The notes below the pieces were generated by a model that saw only the letters and a program-made list of their open reading frames with translations, did no database searches and had not been told where the DNA came from. Shown piece after piece: positions 46,905 to 59,296 of a DNA stretch of 64,000 nt. The position numbers and the translations under genes are program-made. Position 1 is the first letter of the stretch, and every line of letters begins with the position of its first letter. Origin of the DNA: Benincasa hispida (Eukaryota > Streptophyta > Magnoliopsida > Cucurbitales > Cucurbitaceae); the NCBI RefSeq assembly GCF_009727055.1, contig NC_052349.1, positions 96,353,421-96,417,420 on the forward strand, written 5' to 3'.

Positions 46905-48955
46905 CAATTTTTCCTTGACATAAAGTTGTAAATACCTTTTCACATTCTTCTCTAGAAGATATCACCTTTTTCTCGTTAGCATTCTTGTTACCAACTACTC
47001 TCTTACAAATCTATATAATGAATAAGATCTATAGTCTTTGATTTGATTTTCAATCTTAGAATTTTCATTCTCATACTCCAACCTTATCTTTTCAAGCTCC
47101 TTTCGTAAAATTGGCATTAATTCTTTTTCAAACACACTAATCTTTTGGAATATTGAAGTGTTTGAGTTCACTTCATTATTACCATCATTTTCAAGTGGAT
47201 GCTCAACAAAAACTTGCCTTAATTTTTGGAGTAGTACTGCATGGATCATCAATGAATGTAAAGGTATATTCTCAATCAATAACTTTCAGTAGCTTTTTCT
47301 CATAAAATCTTGACAGGTGAAGTGCGCCATTAGAAGATGTGGTCAACACCTTTTTTGCTACTTGGCTTACTGTGCTTTTAACAGTGCTCTTCAAGCTTTC
47401 CTCCAAATGCCTTAAGTCAATTGCTTGGCAAAGAGCGACTAAAAATGTGGAAGATATGAGATTAAGAATCTCAATGGCTTCAGCTATTTTTCTCGAGGAA
47501 ATTAAATCAAGAGAGTTAACATCTTGGTTGTGCTACTCAATGCTTTGGACATGACTAGTCACTAGATTTGCAAGATATTGAAGTTCAGAGCAGTATGAAG
47601 CCATGGCAATTTCGAAGCCTTTGAAGCCATAATCCAAACTGGAGTTTCTACTTACAGAGAGATTAGAAGGTAAACCGTTATTGTAGAAATCATTGATTAA
47701 TTCCGAAAATTGCACAAACATGAGCTTTCCAATCATTACAATGGCCAAGAATGTTGTCCATTGAAACTCCAATAGGTGTTCCTTGGAAATTGCCTTCCTA
47801 TAATGCTTTGTTTCTTGAAACATCAATCAAAGGGTTGTCATTGACTGAATTAATTTTACGTTCGATCGACTTCGTGGAGAAATGAATCACTTTAATCAAG
47901 GGACCCAACCATTGAGGAGATGTTCTAGGAGCATAACGATCTTGTTTGGGTTTTTGGAGAGAATCCATTTAATGCAATTTCTTAGTAGTTTTCATATAGG
48001 AACTTCCATCTAAAATGTGCTCCATGATTACAGCTACTTCAATTTGACCAGGGTGGTGCCTCAACTTATGGGTCAAATGGTCGGTGAATTTAGGCTTTCC
48101 TTGCATCACCTCGGCGAAAATGACAGATGGAGTTTCAGACAAAATAACCAAAATATTTGCCTCGAATAGAACAATAGAAGCCAACCCAAAACCGACCGCG
48201 GTGCCATTTACAAGATCAAGACCTTCCTTATGTTGCAATACAAAGAACCCATAATCAATACCAACTTGTTCAAAAGCAACCTTTGAATCAAGGGTTTCTC
48301 CATTGGGTCCAATTACTTTTGAATTTGGCGACCAATGAGCAACCCTGCAATATAAGACAGAGGAACCAAATCTCTTGAAGCTATAATTGTTCCTCGAAGT
48401 GGCAAATACGGAGTGACGTTGTGGTTCAAGAGATTAGCAATGGCTTCCAAAATCTCGAATCTAATACCATAGTAGCATTGAAGGGGAGTGTTGATTCTCA
48501 CCAACATGGCCGTTCTTGTGGCAGAATGAGGTAAAATGTTACTCGACTTAGGACCATTTCCAAAGATGCCAGACTTCAAGAATCGAATAAGCTTCTTTTG
48601 AAGAACTCCACCTTGATTTTTCCTTTTATGAGAAGTGGCACCGAATCCAGTAGTGATACCATAACTGTTGATACCTTTGCTCATGCTTTTCATAACCCAG
48701 TCGCTGCTACCTTTAACACCGGCCCTCGCAGACTTGGACAGTTGAACTGTGGCATCGTTGTCACGATGAGAATGACAGAGACTTGAGAAATGGTGCAACT
48801 CTCTCCTCCAAGCTTCACCAAAGGCCTTCGATAATCTTCTACCGTTTGCTTCACCTCATCCAAATGACTTCCCTTCATGGAGTCAGCCGCCATACCCAAT
48901 TGAGTGGATCCTGATGGTTGCTGCATAAGCCCACCATTGAACAATTTTGGGCCAT
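46905..48955 (-). pseudogene. PAL: Phenylalanine ammonia-lyase pseudogene 1
   Basis: PAL converts L-phenylalanine to trans-cinnamate, the entry step of the phenylpropanoid pathway. The start MAQNCSM (ATG at 48955) is followed by a frameshift within 25 codons. [39 protein letters not shown] and [11 protein letters not shown] remain in various frames. The MIO triad is Ala-Ser-Arg ([12 protein letters not shown]), so the cofactor could not form. A nonsense codon replaces Glu after KKLH (47969). Frame changes are frequent and homology stops after CQGKI, losing the last ~20 residues. It has no intron, like locus 3, and shares its upstream region, so it is a duplicated gene. Confidence 0.93.
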
Positions 48956-49200
48956 ATGAATCTGAAAAAAGTATGGAATGATCAGAGTGGACATTAGAAT
49001 TAAGAATATGTGTGGGTTTTGGTTTGAGTATATTGGTTTAATTCTAGCTGAGTTGTGAAGAGAAAATGAGAAGCTTTGTGCTTAAATAGGGAATAGTGGG
49101 TTGGGTTAAGTGAAGGACTAAAGGAAGGATTGAGGAAGGAGATAGCTGTCGAAGTTTGGTTTGGAAATTATAAAAGGGTCAAAGTAAGAATAATAATTGC
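48956..49200 (-). promoter_or_regulatory. Promoter region of PAL pseudogene 1
   Basis: It aligns with the region upstream of locus 3 (59297-59560), including a TATA-like CTATTTAA (49082-49089, about 130 bp before the ATG), 'tgaggaaggaga(t/g)agct' and 'ggaaattata'. The AC element of locus 3 is altered here. Confidence 0.65.
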
Positions 49201-49514
49201 TAATATTAACTTCATCGGGACTATTCTTTTTATGTTTGGTGGTCACGGCCTCCTCTCAATTTCTTTTATACCATGTTTTTTTTCCCCTTTTTATTAAAGA
49301 AACAAAGTTTGTTTGGGAGTGATTATTGACTTTAATATTGCTAAATTTATTTTTGTCATCATTAAAATGGATTTATTTTAGGGAATAATAGCTTTTTAGT
49401 TTTTAGGTTTTGACTCTACTTTCTATTTAGTACTTAAGTTTTGAGTTTTGTTTCAATTTAGTCTCTAAGTTTCAAAACGTTATAATTTTACCTTTGAGAT
49501 TTATGTTTTGTTTC
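49201..49514. other. Intergenic, nothing recognised
   Basis: AT-rich sequence with short frames only. The stretch 49400-49510 resembles the common 'tttagtctctaagttt' dispersed-repeat wording. Confidence 0.5.
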
Positions 49515-50330
49515 TGTAACACCCCGCACATTTTTATTTAATAATAATGTAATTTTCAGTAACTTTATTATTTGAAAATTTAGTAATTGTCCTTAGTTGG
49601 AGGCATTTTTGGAATTTTGGATTTGAAGTAAGTGCGAGAATTTAAGTGTTGGCGTGAAAATTATTCAATTTTTAAATCCAATTTAAAAATTAATGGCATG
49701 AATTAATTTTCTTTAGAAAAGGAAAGGAATTAAATAGTATAGAGTGGAATAAGGAAATGATTTAATTATAATTATACTATTTTCCTTTTTTTTTTATTAT
49801 TATTATTTTAAAATAAAAAGAAAACCCACCCCCTCTTCCTCACGCACGAGATCTCTCTCTCCCCCAAAATTTCTTCCTACCATTCACGCGTAGCCGCCGC
49901 CTCCCTCACTGCCCAAAATCCAAACGCCGCCTTGCCTCCTCTCACTGCTCAGATCCGAACGCCGCCGCCGCTGCCGCCTCCCTCACTGCTTCATATCCGA
50001 ACGTCGCCGCCGCATCCCTTACTGCCCAGATCCGACCTCTCCGCCGCACGCCCAGCCGGTTTTTCTACTGCCCGTCCGCAATCGCCGCCGATTCCAGCCC
50101 TCTGACCACCGCGCTCCGCGCCGTCTTCCAGCAGCTTGACTTTTAGTTTTGGTAAGATCTACTTTTTGGTGTGGGTTTCTTGAAAGATTAGGTGCACCTT
50201 CCTTTTCGGTGGCTCAAACATAAAAACTCGGAAATTTTCCTATGATGCATGTGAGTTAAGGATGACATAGTCGAATGTCGGGGCCATCCGGATTTCGAAT
50301 CCCTGGGGCATGGTGTTTATTGTTTTAATT
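49515..50330 (+). repeat. Gypsy-type LTR remnant
   Basis: It starts TGTAACACCCCGCAC, the usual beginning of chromovirus-type LTRs. A pyrimidine-rich, unusually GC-rich block (49830-50130, repeats of 'gccgccg' and 'ctcactgc') has the look of a 5' untranslated region. The 3' limit is not visible and no internal domain follows. Confidence 0.55.
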
Positions 50331-50708
50331 TGCTCTATGAGTTCTAAGATTTTATTATTTTTAACCAAAAATCTAGAAAATTAAATAGAAATTAAACTCA
50401 AAACCTAAGATCAAAAAACGTATTTTTCCTTAATTTTAAGATTTGATGTTTGAAAAATGTTAAAACTGATTTTACAAAAATATAAAATAAATTAGAATTG
50501 ATTTTTTTTTTAATAATCTATTGAAAAGTGCTTTTAGTGGGGTGATTGACTTAGAATCACCCCACAAAATTTGCCAACTTTTTTTTTCATTAAAATTTGA
50601 TTCACTTATGTATGCATCATTTAGAAAAAAAAATTATTAATTTTTAGGGATTAGGTAAGTTCTAAAATCATCGAAACCAAATCTGGTAATTTAAAAATAC
50701 TTTCAAAT
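50331..50708. other. Intergenic, nothing recognised
   Basis: AT-rich sequence between the LTR remnant and the CACTA end, without motifs I can name. Confidence 0.5.
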
Positions 50709-51060
50709 CACTACAAGAAATCTAGGCTTTAATATCGGTTTAAAACTGACATTAAAAGGCTTTAATGTTGGTCGACAATCGATATTGAAGATCGTGTTAT
50801 AAAAGCTCTTTAATGTCGGTTTAAAACTGACATTAAAAGGCTTTAATATTGGTTGATAACCGACATTGAAGATCGTGTTATAAAAGCTCTTTAATGTCGG
50901 TTTTAAACTGACATTGTACACCATCTTCAACGTCGGTTTAAAACTGACATTGTATACCATCTTCAGTGCCAGTTTCCCATTATATTTTTTTCAATCATTG
51001 TCCATTTTTCTTAAATGCCTCATTTTTTAAATTGTCCAATCCATTTTTAATGTTGATCGA
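50709..51060. mobile_element. CACTA transposon terminus with subterminal repeats
   Basis: It begins CACTACAAGAAAT. A unit of 81 bp follows twice, starting at 50758, and holds inverted motifs such as TTAATGTCGG...ACTGACATTAA. Subterminal repeats of this kind are transposase-binding sites in CACTA elements. The minus-strand frame 50703-50960 with repeated FKPTLK is a by-product of the repeats and not a gene. Confidence 0.85.
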
Positions 51061-51565
51061 AAAGTTAAAAACGACATTATATGTCTCGTGTTGGGTCAGG
51101 AAATGTCCGTCATTATTTTTATTAAAAAATATAAAAAAATTGTTTATTATAATGCGTGCTTGTTATACTCTGCATCGCAAGCTAACAATCTTTGTCTTCC
51201 ACTTATAAATTCACTGAACTCAAACCTGAAATATAACAATAGACATAATAATATACTCTACCACAAAACTAAATACAAAGTTATAATTACCCCATCTATA
51301 GAAAGAGCAAGACGAAGATTTTTATGTTTTAACCCAAACTCTAGTCACAAATTGTCTATTTTTTTCATGATAGGGCATCTTTGGGATGTTTTAATAAACT
51401 ATTTGTTTCTTTTTTTTTTCATGCCACGTCAATAAACTTGATGTTATTTGCTTCTAAACATTCTTTCAAATCTTGGAATAAGGGAGAAATACCAGACTTT
51501 TGCTAGGACATTTTTAGCCCTTTCCTTTAATTTTTTATGAAGCTTCCATCTTGACGTACCATAAA

Positions 51566-52215
51566 TCAGACATACATTTGCAGTAGAGAGTTTTTTTTTT
51601 TAAACAAGCAACAATCGTTGCTACATGCATGAATCTTCTCATACTTCATTTCAAGAGTACCCAACATCTTTTTTGCTTCATAAGTAGAAGTTGGAATTTC
51701 ATTAGGACTAGGTAATATGTCATAAATTAATTCCAAAACCTCAGTGAAACTCTTATCGCTCCATCCAAATTTAGCTTTTAAATTATATAACTTTACCAAT
51801 GTAGATATTTTGGTCAAAGTTTTACAATTCAGGTATAATGGTTTCTTTGCATCATCTATCAATTCTTCAAAATTACCGAATTTTTTATTAAAATAGTTGT
51901 GTGCGGCCTCAAACATTCCAATCGTGTCATCAACATCAACATCATGCTCATCAACTTTGTCTCTTTCACTAGTAGATACATTTTCATTGTTTCTCTTAAT
52001 CGGTAATTATTCACCGTGAAAAATCCATGTCTAATAACTTTGATCTATACAATTAAAAAAAATAAGTGATCTCTTATTGTGTTCACATTTAGAGTCTTTG
52101 CATTCACACACTTCAAACATGGACAACTCATGGCATTCAATATATTTGAATGCTGTAGACCATTTTTAATAAACATCTCAACCCCTAAACAATACTCAGC
52201 TGACATTTTATTCAT
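51566..52215 (-). pseudogene. CACTA (TNP2-like) transposase, N-terminal fragment
   Basis: From about 52215 the minus strand reads MSAEYCLGVEMFIKNGLQ and then MSCPCLKCVNAKTLN, the N-terminal transposase-associated domain with its CPCxxC cysteines. After a stop and frame change it continues in the open segment 51566-51916: EELIDDAKKPLYLNC, LVKLYNLKAKFGWSDKSFTEVLELI, IPTSTYEAKKMLGTLEMKYEKIHACSNDCCLF. This is the standard N-terminal part of plant TNP2 transposases. The catalytic region is missing. The direction fits the terminus at 50709 being the 3' end. Confidence 0.85.
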
Positions 52216-52365
52216 TTTCATTCATGACTTATCATGATTGTAAAATATGCAACTTAACGTACAAAAAAGAGAAACAATAACAAGGAAAAATTATGTAACC
52301 TTAAGCTTGTAAATTTAACCATAATCAACAATAAGACCTAAAACATTAACAAATTGGTTCTAATA

Positions 52366-52690
52366 TACTCTTGAACCACACCAAGTAGGACTATCAACCA
52401 AGTACATATTTTTTAACTAATTTCATTCCAACATTAACAAATCTCAAGAAGCTTAATTATTAGAATAAAAATAAAATGAATGAAATAACACTTGAGCGAC
52501 ACCAATCAAGCTTAGTCAACCAAGTAAGACCAAATTAGTTTATATATAATTGAAAGAAAATGATTTTGATATACACTTGAACCACACCAAGCAAGACTAC
52601 AAACCCTGTATATATTCTTCAACTAATTTAATTCCAACATTTCAAAATTTTAAGAAGCTTAATCATTAGAATAAAAATAAAATGAATGGA
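52366..52690. repeat. Direct repeat, period about 200 bp
   Basis: Two diverged copies (about 52368-52485 and 52569-52690) share 'cttgaaccacaccaag' and 'gaagcttaat(t/c)attagaat'. A partial third copy lies between them. Confidence 0.7.
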
Positions 52691-52712
52691 CGGATAACGA
52701 GTTGAACTCGAT

Positions 52713-52884
52713 TGACCCACCAGAAGAACTCCACCACTGACCCATCGGAAGAACTCAACTAAATCTACAGATCCAAGATGAGCTTAACTCCACTGGAAGA
52801 ATGCCCACGAGATGACTAACCACCAGAAGAACGCTCACGACGATGACCAACCAACGAAAGAACGCCCATGATGACAGAGACACA
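52713..52884. repeat. Degenerate 25-31 bp tandem repeat
   Basis: Five units share a core like CCACCAGAAGAACGCCCA and differ in spacing. They directly adjoin the PAL fragment. Confidence 0.65.
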
Positions 52885-53609
52885 AACAATTTTTTTGGGC
52901 TTTTGGAGAGGATCTATTTCATGAAATTTCTTAGCAGTTTTCTTGTAGGAGCTTCCATCTAAAATGTGCTCTATGATTGTAGGTGCTTCAATTTGACCAG
53001 GGTGGTGCTTCAACTTATGGGTCAAATAATCAATGAAGTTAGGCTTTCCTTGCATCACCTTAGCAAAAATGGCAGATAAAATTTTAGACAAAACAATCAA
53101 AATATTTACCTCAAAGAGAACGAAGGAAGCCAATCTAGAACCAATATCAGTGCCATTGACAAGAGCAAGACCTTCCTCAAGCTGCAACTCAAAAAATCCA
53201 AAATCAATATTAGCTTGTTCAAAAGCAGCCTTTAAGGGTTTCTCCATTGGGTCCGATAACTTTCGAATTGTGACGACTGGTGAGCAACCTTACAATATAA
53301 GATAAAGGAACCAAATCCCTAGAAGCTGTAATTATTCCTTGAAGTGGCAAACCGAGAGTGACGTTGTGCTTCAAGAGAATAGCAATGTCTTCCAAAATCT
53401 CGAATCTAATACCGGAGTAGCCTTGAAGGAGAGTGTTGATTCTCACCAACATGGCCGCTCTTGTGGCAGAATGAGGTAAAATGTGACTCGACTCAGCACA
53501 ATTTCCAAAGATGCTAGAATTCAAGAATCGAATAAGCTCCTTCTAAAGAGCTCCACCTTGATTGGTCCTTCTATGAGAAGTGGCACCGAAACCACTAGTG
53601 ACACAATAA
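52885..53609 (-). pseudogene. PAL: Phenylalanine ammonia-lyase fragment 2
   Basis: About 725 bp correspond to locus 3 from roughly residue 105 to residue 345. Two open pieces hold [26 protein letters not shown] and [23 protein letters not shown]. The MIO triad reads Ala-Ser-Arg ([13 protein letters not shown]), as in pseudogene 1. Both ends are abrupt: repeat DNA on the left and a truncated family C LTR on the right. It lies between CACTA termini, next to a CACTA transposase fragment in the same orientation. Either the transposon captured a gene piece or a tandem copy was eroded by insertions and deletion. Confidence 0.9.
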
Positions 53610-54412
53610 TCGAATCTCTGTTTTACCGCTGAAATTACCTTTTGTTCCTTAAGTCCTACTGATCCCATAATGAACAATTGATTTGTGATCAAATCAACAA
53701 ATTGAATCCTTCTCGGGGCAATGAGAAGGTGAGGCCTCTTGTTCAAGACCTAGAATCAGCACTTGAAGGGAACAACCTCTCTACTAACCCTAATCGGGTA
53801 GGAGTGAATTCCCTCTTGCACCTTATGTTCCAGCTATTCATCCGGGCTTATCTTTAAAATGGTAAGCTTATTGAGCAGAGGTAGTTGGTCTACTCTCACC
53901 GTTTGCAGATCAAAGGATAATCCCGAATAAACAGGAGTTCATAGTTAGCTCAGGATTAAGGTCAAGTTACCTAGGTCATCGCTTTGAAATAGTCGGTCTT
54001 AAACAGTAAACAACATTATAAAGTAAGAGTGACTGGTTTCGTGGTCCGATTTTGTACAAAACTTATTTGCACAGGACAACCCCACTCCTCATGTCCCAAC
54101 ATGAACGAATTAGGATCACTTCGTTTGTAGCACTTTACCACTCTTTGTAACAACTACATAGTAGGTCACATCCAATAGTATTACTAGAATAAGGTACCCA
54201 ACTTTATTCATATACTATAGATCATTTTGACTATTTACTTGAACCTGATCCACTTGTATGTCTCCACATAAAGTTCAAATACTCATATAATAGTCAAGGG
54301 ACTTAGGTTTATTGGATTTCTAAAAACAATATATTCAATAACAACTTTATTGAATTCTCAGAATAAGTTCTAATGTTTACAAATCATGAGTTTTAGGACA
54401 TAAAATCCAACA
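53610..54412 (-). mobile_element. Truncated Copia LTR of family C, antisense
   Basis: It matches 15500-16313. Its LTR start (TGTTGGATTTTATGTCC on the minus strand) is intact at 54412. The other half is missing at the junction with the PAL fragment. Confidence 0.88.
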
Positions 54413-54642
54413 GGGGGTTGTCTCTTTCTCCCGACGGCTTTTTTCAGGGTCAAGGTAAAAGGCCCATCCTTATCCGTCGAGATAATTATTTTTCCCTACG
54501 CAGAGCTTCCAAACCATGAGGAAAAGTTTCCACGACGGTCTTGTTGACGACTTCCCAACCGTCGGGGAAAGGTTGTCCCGACGGTCTTTTGAGCATCTAC
54601 TAACGGCCTCCAGCGTCGGAATTAACCCAAATTCTTGTAGTG
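54413..54642. mobile_element. CACTA right terminus of a second type
   Basis: It ends CCCAAATTCTTGTAGTG. Its subterminal motifs are (C)CGACGG/CCGTCG and differ from those at 50709. It is followed by CAAAT, which also precedes the 50709 terminus. Confidence 0.75.
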
Positions 54643-57060
54643 CAAATAAATTTTCAATTAATTATTTAACAAAATTCTAAATAGGTTCAGAAGACCTAAA
54701 TTTTAACCTAGCATAATAGTTTCAAACATTTATCACATTTTTCCATCAAATGATCAAACAAATGGTATATCTATGTCAACTTTAATTTTTATTAAACTAT
54801 TTATTCATGGATTGATAATGTAAAATTTTAGAAAAGAGAACTTTGGGTAGCAACCAAAATATGCAATAGATATAAACTTTTAAATAGAAAATAGTGTTTA
54901 AATAAAAATAAGAAAAGATAATTATTTTTGTTCATGCAAGTAGAAGATTAGGTGAAGAAGGCATTCCAAAACCTACCACAAAATGCATTGTTAATTTTTA
55001 TTTCTTTATTTGAGAGTATGATTTCCATGTGTGAACGTTTTGTTTTGTTTAGTTGAAGAATTTGGTGAAAGTCCAATATTTTTGTTTGTTAGTTAAATAA
55101 AATGCATGTATGGTGGTGGAAATGCGGAGTATGATTGAAGCACCTTCCTTGAACATCCTCATAAGTTTAATTAATTTAACCCATTCAATACTATACAAAA
55201 TTATATCATCACTTTCAAAAATATGACAAATATGAGAGGGAAAGAGATGGGGTTGGTGACCTAAACCTTTTAACTGATTTGCATTTCTATTTTAATTTGT
55301 ATTATAATGAAGATTTAATTTTATTGTTACTATAATTTCGATTAATTTATATAGAGGTGGGTGATTATTTATTAACCTAACCATCAATATGAGAAATTGT
55401 AAGTGTGTCTACACATTGAGAAAAATACAAAATAACCTTCAAACAAGTGTGTCCATGCAAATTAATATACAAGGTGCAGACCTACGTCTAATCTTCATGT
55501 TATCCCTTCTCATATATACAAGAAAAATAGTTATTTTTAACCGTTTAAAAAAAAAAAAAAAAAATACCACGTGACACTTTTTAATTGGATGCAACCCAAT
55601 TGCATCCAAGTATTTTTCATTAATATATCAATAAATAAAATTGAAATACTAGACCTTTGGTATATTACTAACATCAGTGTCGGTATATTTTTTTAAAAAA
55701 TATATTAATTTATACCCTCATAAATTTTAAAGGTTGTATCAATTTCAACCTCTCAACAAATAATTGTATCAATTTCAAACTTGAAATAAGTGTATCAAAT
55801 TACACCAATGATAATGTTTCATCTGGAAAATCTCGTGTAAAATTTGATTATAACAATATAAATTAAATCCCTAAACTTTCATAAATAATCAATATTTAGA
55901 CAATAAGTTAAAATTTTCTCGAGAATCGCACACCGCAATTACTCTAATAATCCATTTTGTAAAACCGACATCAAAAGAAGTATACAAATGTTTGATAATT
56001 AATGCATGGATGATTTTTAAACGTAATCGTATAGACGAGACTTATTCTCAGGTGTAGTGGGATGATTTTTAGATTAAATCCATCTGCGATCCATGGTTTA
56101 AAATTTCCATCGAGTTATCGAAGGGCTCGAAAGTTTGATGTGGAAATTTTGTTTCTCCCCTAATTTCGAGAAATTTCGAAATTTTGAGAATATTCCAATT
56201 TCCCCCATTTCGATGAAATTTTGACATATGGAAAATTTTCTATTTTTTTAAATTAACTACGTTAGCTCAATCCAAGTTTATTAAATTTTATGGTCTTGAT
56301 TACACACAATTCTTTAATTTCGCACACCAATGTCATTTTAAACAAATGATTAATCCTTTTTATGTGCTACTTTTTTCTAGTTTTCAACTTTTCTCAATCT
56401 TTAGCTTTATTTTTGGCCCAAGACTTTCATTTCTAAATAAATTGAATTTGAAGAAAACACAAAAAAAACCTATATTTTATTTAATCTCATTCAAACTTTT
56501 TTGATTAAATTTTCACATCATTTCATCTTAAAATGAATGGATGTGAGTTCTTTTTTCTTTACCATCCAAAACTTTCATAATTTTCGCATCATTTCACCTC
56601 AAAATATTCTATAACTTTATATTATTTTTTTCATTTCTGTTTTAAATTCTACTCTCGTATCAATATTTACATATATATTTATAATAGACATCTAAATATT
56701 GTTTTACTATATAAAAATTGTGATTAAAAATGGTTAGTAATAGTATAATTAAGTCACAATGAAAATTTCATTACTAATTATAACAACGTCCATCAATTTT
56801 CAATTATTGCCCAAAATTTTTAGTCTGGCTTAAATTATATGCCACGATCATTTTAATTATTAGTTGATCTTTGAATTTTTTTTCAAACAAACTTCAAATG
56901 AAGTTGAAATATACTACAGGGATTATGTAAAAAATAAAAGTTACACAGGGAGATAATTTGGCCGCGAACTATAAATTGTTTTGAAGGGTTTAACTACAAA
57001 CACGTGCCTTGGATCATCGATAAGATGGTATCAGTTGTGATTAAAAATGATTTAAAGTTT
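54643..57060. other. AT-rich intergenic DNA, no gene seen
   Basis: Only short frames occur. A poly-A run lies at about 55546-55563 and a degenerate 'tttcgagaaatttcgaaattt' repeat patch near 56160. Confidence 0.6.
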
Positions 57061-57149
57061 TTTATTAAAAAAAAAAAAGGCGAATACAAATGTTATTACA
57101 TCTTTCAACCATTTGAAGTACACAGTGCCAATTCAACGAATCATATAAA

Positions 57150-59296
57150 ATTAGACTATTAGCAAATAGGAATTGGTGCTCCATTCCACTCCTCAAGCAT
57201 TCAAAGATAGAGTCGATCATTTTTCCTTGACATAAAGCTGTAAATACCTTCTCGCACTCTTCTCCTGGAGATATCACCTTTTCGCCAGTTAGCAATCGTG
57301 TTCCTAACTCCTCTCTCACAAATTTGTATAATGGGTAGGATCTGCAATCCTTGATCTGATTTAATTTTAGAATTTCCGCTCTCATATGCTAGTCGTACGT
57401 TTTCAACCTCTTCGGTAAAATTTCCTTCAATTCCTCTTCGAAAGCACCAATCTTTTGGAAGATTGAAGTGTTGCATTCATTTCGTTATCATCATTTTCAA
57501 GTGCACGCTCAACGAGAATTGTCTCAGCTTTTGCATGAGCGGGTAAGTAGCACTGCATGGATCATCGATGTATGCAAAAGTGTATTCTCGGTCAACAACT
57601 TTGAGCAAATCTTCTCACAAAATCTTGATGGGTGAAGTGTGCCATTAGAAGATGTAGTCAACAATTTTTTTGCTACTTGGCTAACTGTGCTTTTTACGGT
57701 GCTCTTCAAGTTCTCCTCCAAATGCCTCAAGTCAATTGCTTGGCAAAGAGCAACTAAAAATGTGGAAGACATGAGTTTAAGAATATCAATGGCTTCAGCT
57801 GTTTTTCTTGAGGAAATTAAACCAAGAGAGTTAACATCTTGGTTGTGCTGCTCAGCGCTCTGGACATGAGTAGTCACTGGATTTGCAAGATATTGAAGTT
57901 CAGAGCAGTACGAAGCCATGGCAATTTCAGCACCTTTGAAGCCGTAATCCAAACTAGGGTTTCTACTTGCAGAGAGATTAGAAGGCAAACCATTATTGTA
58001 GAAATCATTGACTAATTCTGAAAATTGCGCAAACATGAGCTTTCCAATTGATGCAATGGCCAAACGAGTGTTGTCCATTGAAACTCCAATCGGTGTTCCT
58101 TGGAAATTTCCTCCATGTAATGCCTTGTTTCTTGAAACATCAATCAAAGGGTTGTCATTGACTGAATTAATTTCACGTTCGATCGACTTCGTGGAGAAAC
58201 GAATCACTTCAATCAAGGGACCCAACCATTGAGGAGAAGTTCTAAGAGCATAACGATCTTGTTTGGGCTTTTGGAGAGGATCCATTTCATGCAATTTCTT
58301 AGCAGTTTTCATGTAGGAGCTTCCATCTAAAATATGCTCCATGATTGCAGCTGCTTCAATTTGACCAGGGTGATGCTTCAACTTATGGGTCAAATGATCA
58401 GTGAATTCAGGCTTTCCTTGCATAACCTCGGCAAAAATGGCAGATAAAATTTCGGACAAAACAGCCAAAATATTTGCCTCGAAGAGAACAATGGAAGCCA
58501 ATCCAGAACCAACAGCAGTGCCATTGACAAGGGCAAGACCTTCCTTAGGTTGCAACTCAAAGAACCCAGAATTAATACTAGCTTGTTCAAAAGCAGCCTT
58601 TGCATCAAGGGTTTCTCCATTGGGTCCGATAGCTTTTGAATTGTGACGACCAGTAAGCAACCCTGCAATATAAGACAATGGAACCAAATCCCCAGAAGCT
58701 GTAATTGTTCCTCGAAGTGGCAAACATGGAGTAACGTTGTGGTTCAAGAGATTAGCAATTGCTTCCAAAATCTCGAATCTAATGCCGGAATAGCCTTGAA
58801 GGAGAGTGTTGATTCTCACCAACATGGCTGCTCTTGTGGCAGAATGAGGCAAAGTGTGACTTGATTCCGTGTCATTCCCGAAGATGCCAGAATTCAAGAA
58901 TCGAATAAGCTCCTTCTGAAGAGCTCCACCTTGATTGGTCCTTCTATGAGAAGTGGCACCGAAGCCAGTAGTGACACCATAACTGTCAGTACCTTTGCTC
59001 ATGCTGTCCATGACCCAATCACTACTGGCTTTAACACCAGTCCTCGCAGACTCGGCCAGTTGTACGACAACATTATTATCACGAATGGCAATAGCAGCGA
59101 CTTGAGAAATGGTGAGAGTCTGTCCTCCAAGCTTAACCAAAGGCCTTCGATACTCTTCCACCATCCGCTTCACCTCATCCAAATGACTTCCCTTCATGGA
59201 GTCAGCCGCCAGACCCCAGTTGAGTGGATCCCGATGGCTGCTGCACAAGCTCTCCAGTGAACCATTTTGGTGATCAGCACAAACCTTTTGGGCCAT
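57150..59296 (-). CDS. PAL: Phenylalanine ammonia-lyase, near complete, 3' end with frameshifts
   Basis: Cytosolic enzyme that deaminates L-phenylalanine to cinnamate. The ATG at 59296 gives [14 protein letters not shown]; an upstream in-frame TTG is not a plausible start. The frame is clean for 562 codons, without intron. It includes [15 protein letters not shown] with the catalytic Tyr (residue 106), the MIO triad Ala200-Ser201-Gly202 (codons 58691-58699), [33 protein letters not shown] and [12 protein letters not shown]. From 57611 on, six small deletions (near 57609, 57519, 57471, 57412, 57355 and 57194) shift the frame. The residues still match PAL to the end ([20 protein letters not shown]). 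Undisturbed length would be about 711, normal for the family. It may be a real gene with sequence errors or a very young pseudogene. Confidence 0.9.

Noticed and set aside
47639..48786. Plus-strand frames opposite the PAL loci (also 57639-59260)
   Set aside because: They are shadows of the PAL coding strand, with no independent motif.
50703..50960. 85-codon minus-strand frame with repeated FKPTLK peptides
   Set aside because: It is created by 81-bp subterminal repeats of a CACTA element. It starts at no plausible gene context and contains only the repeat.
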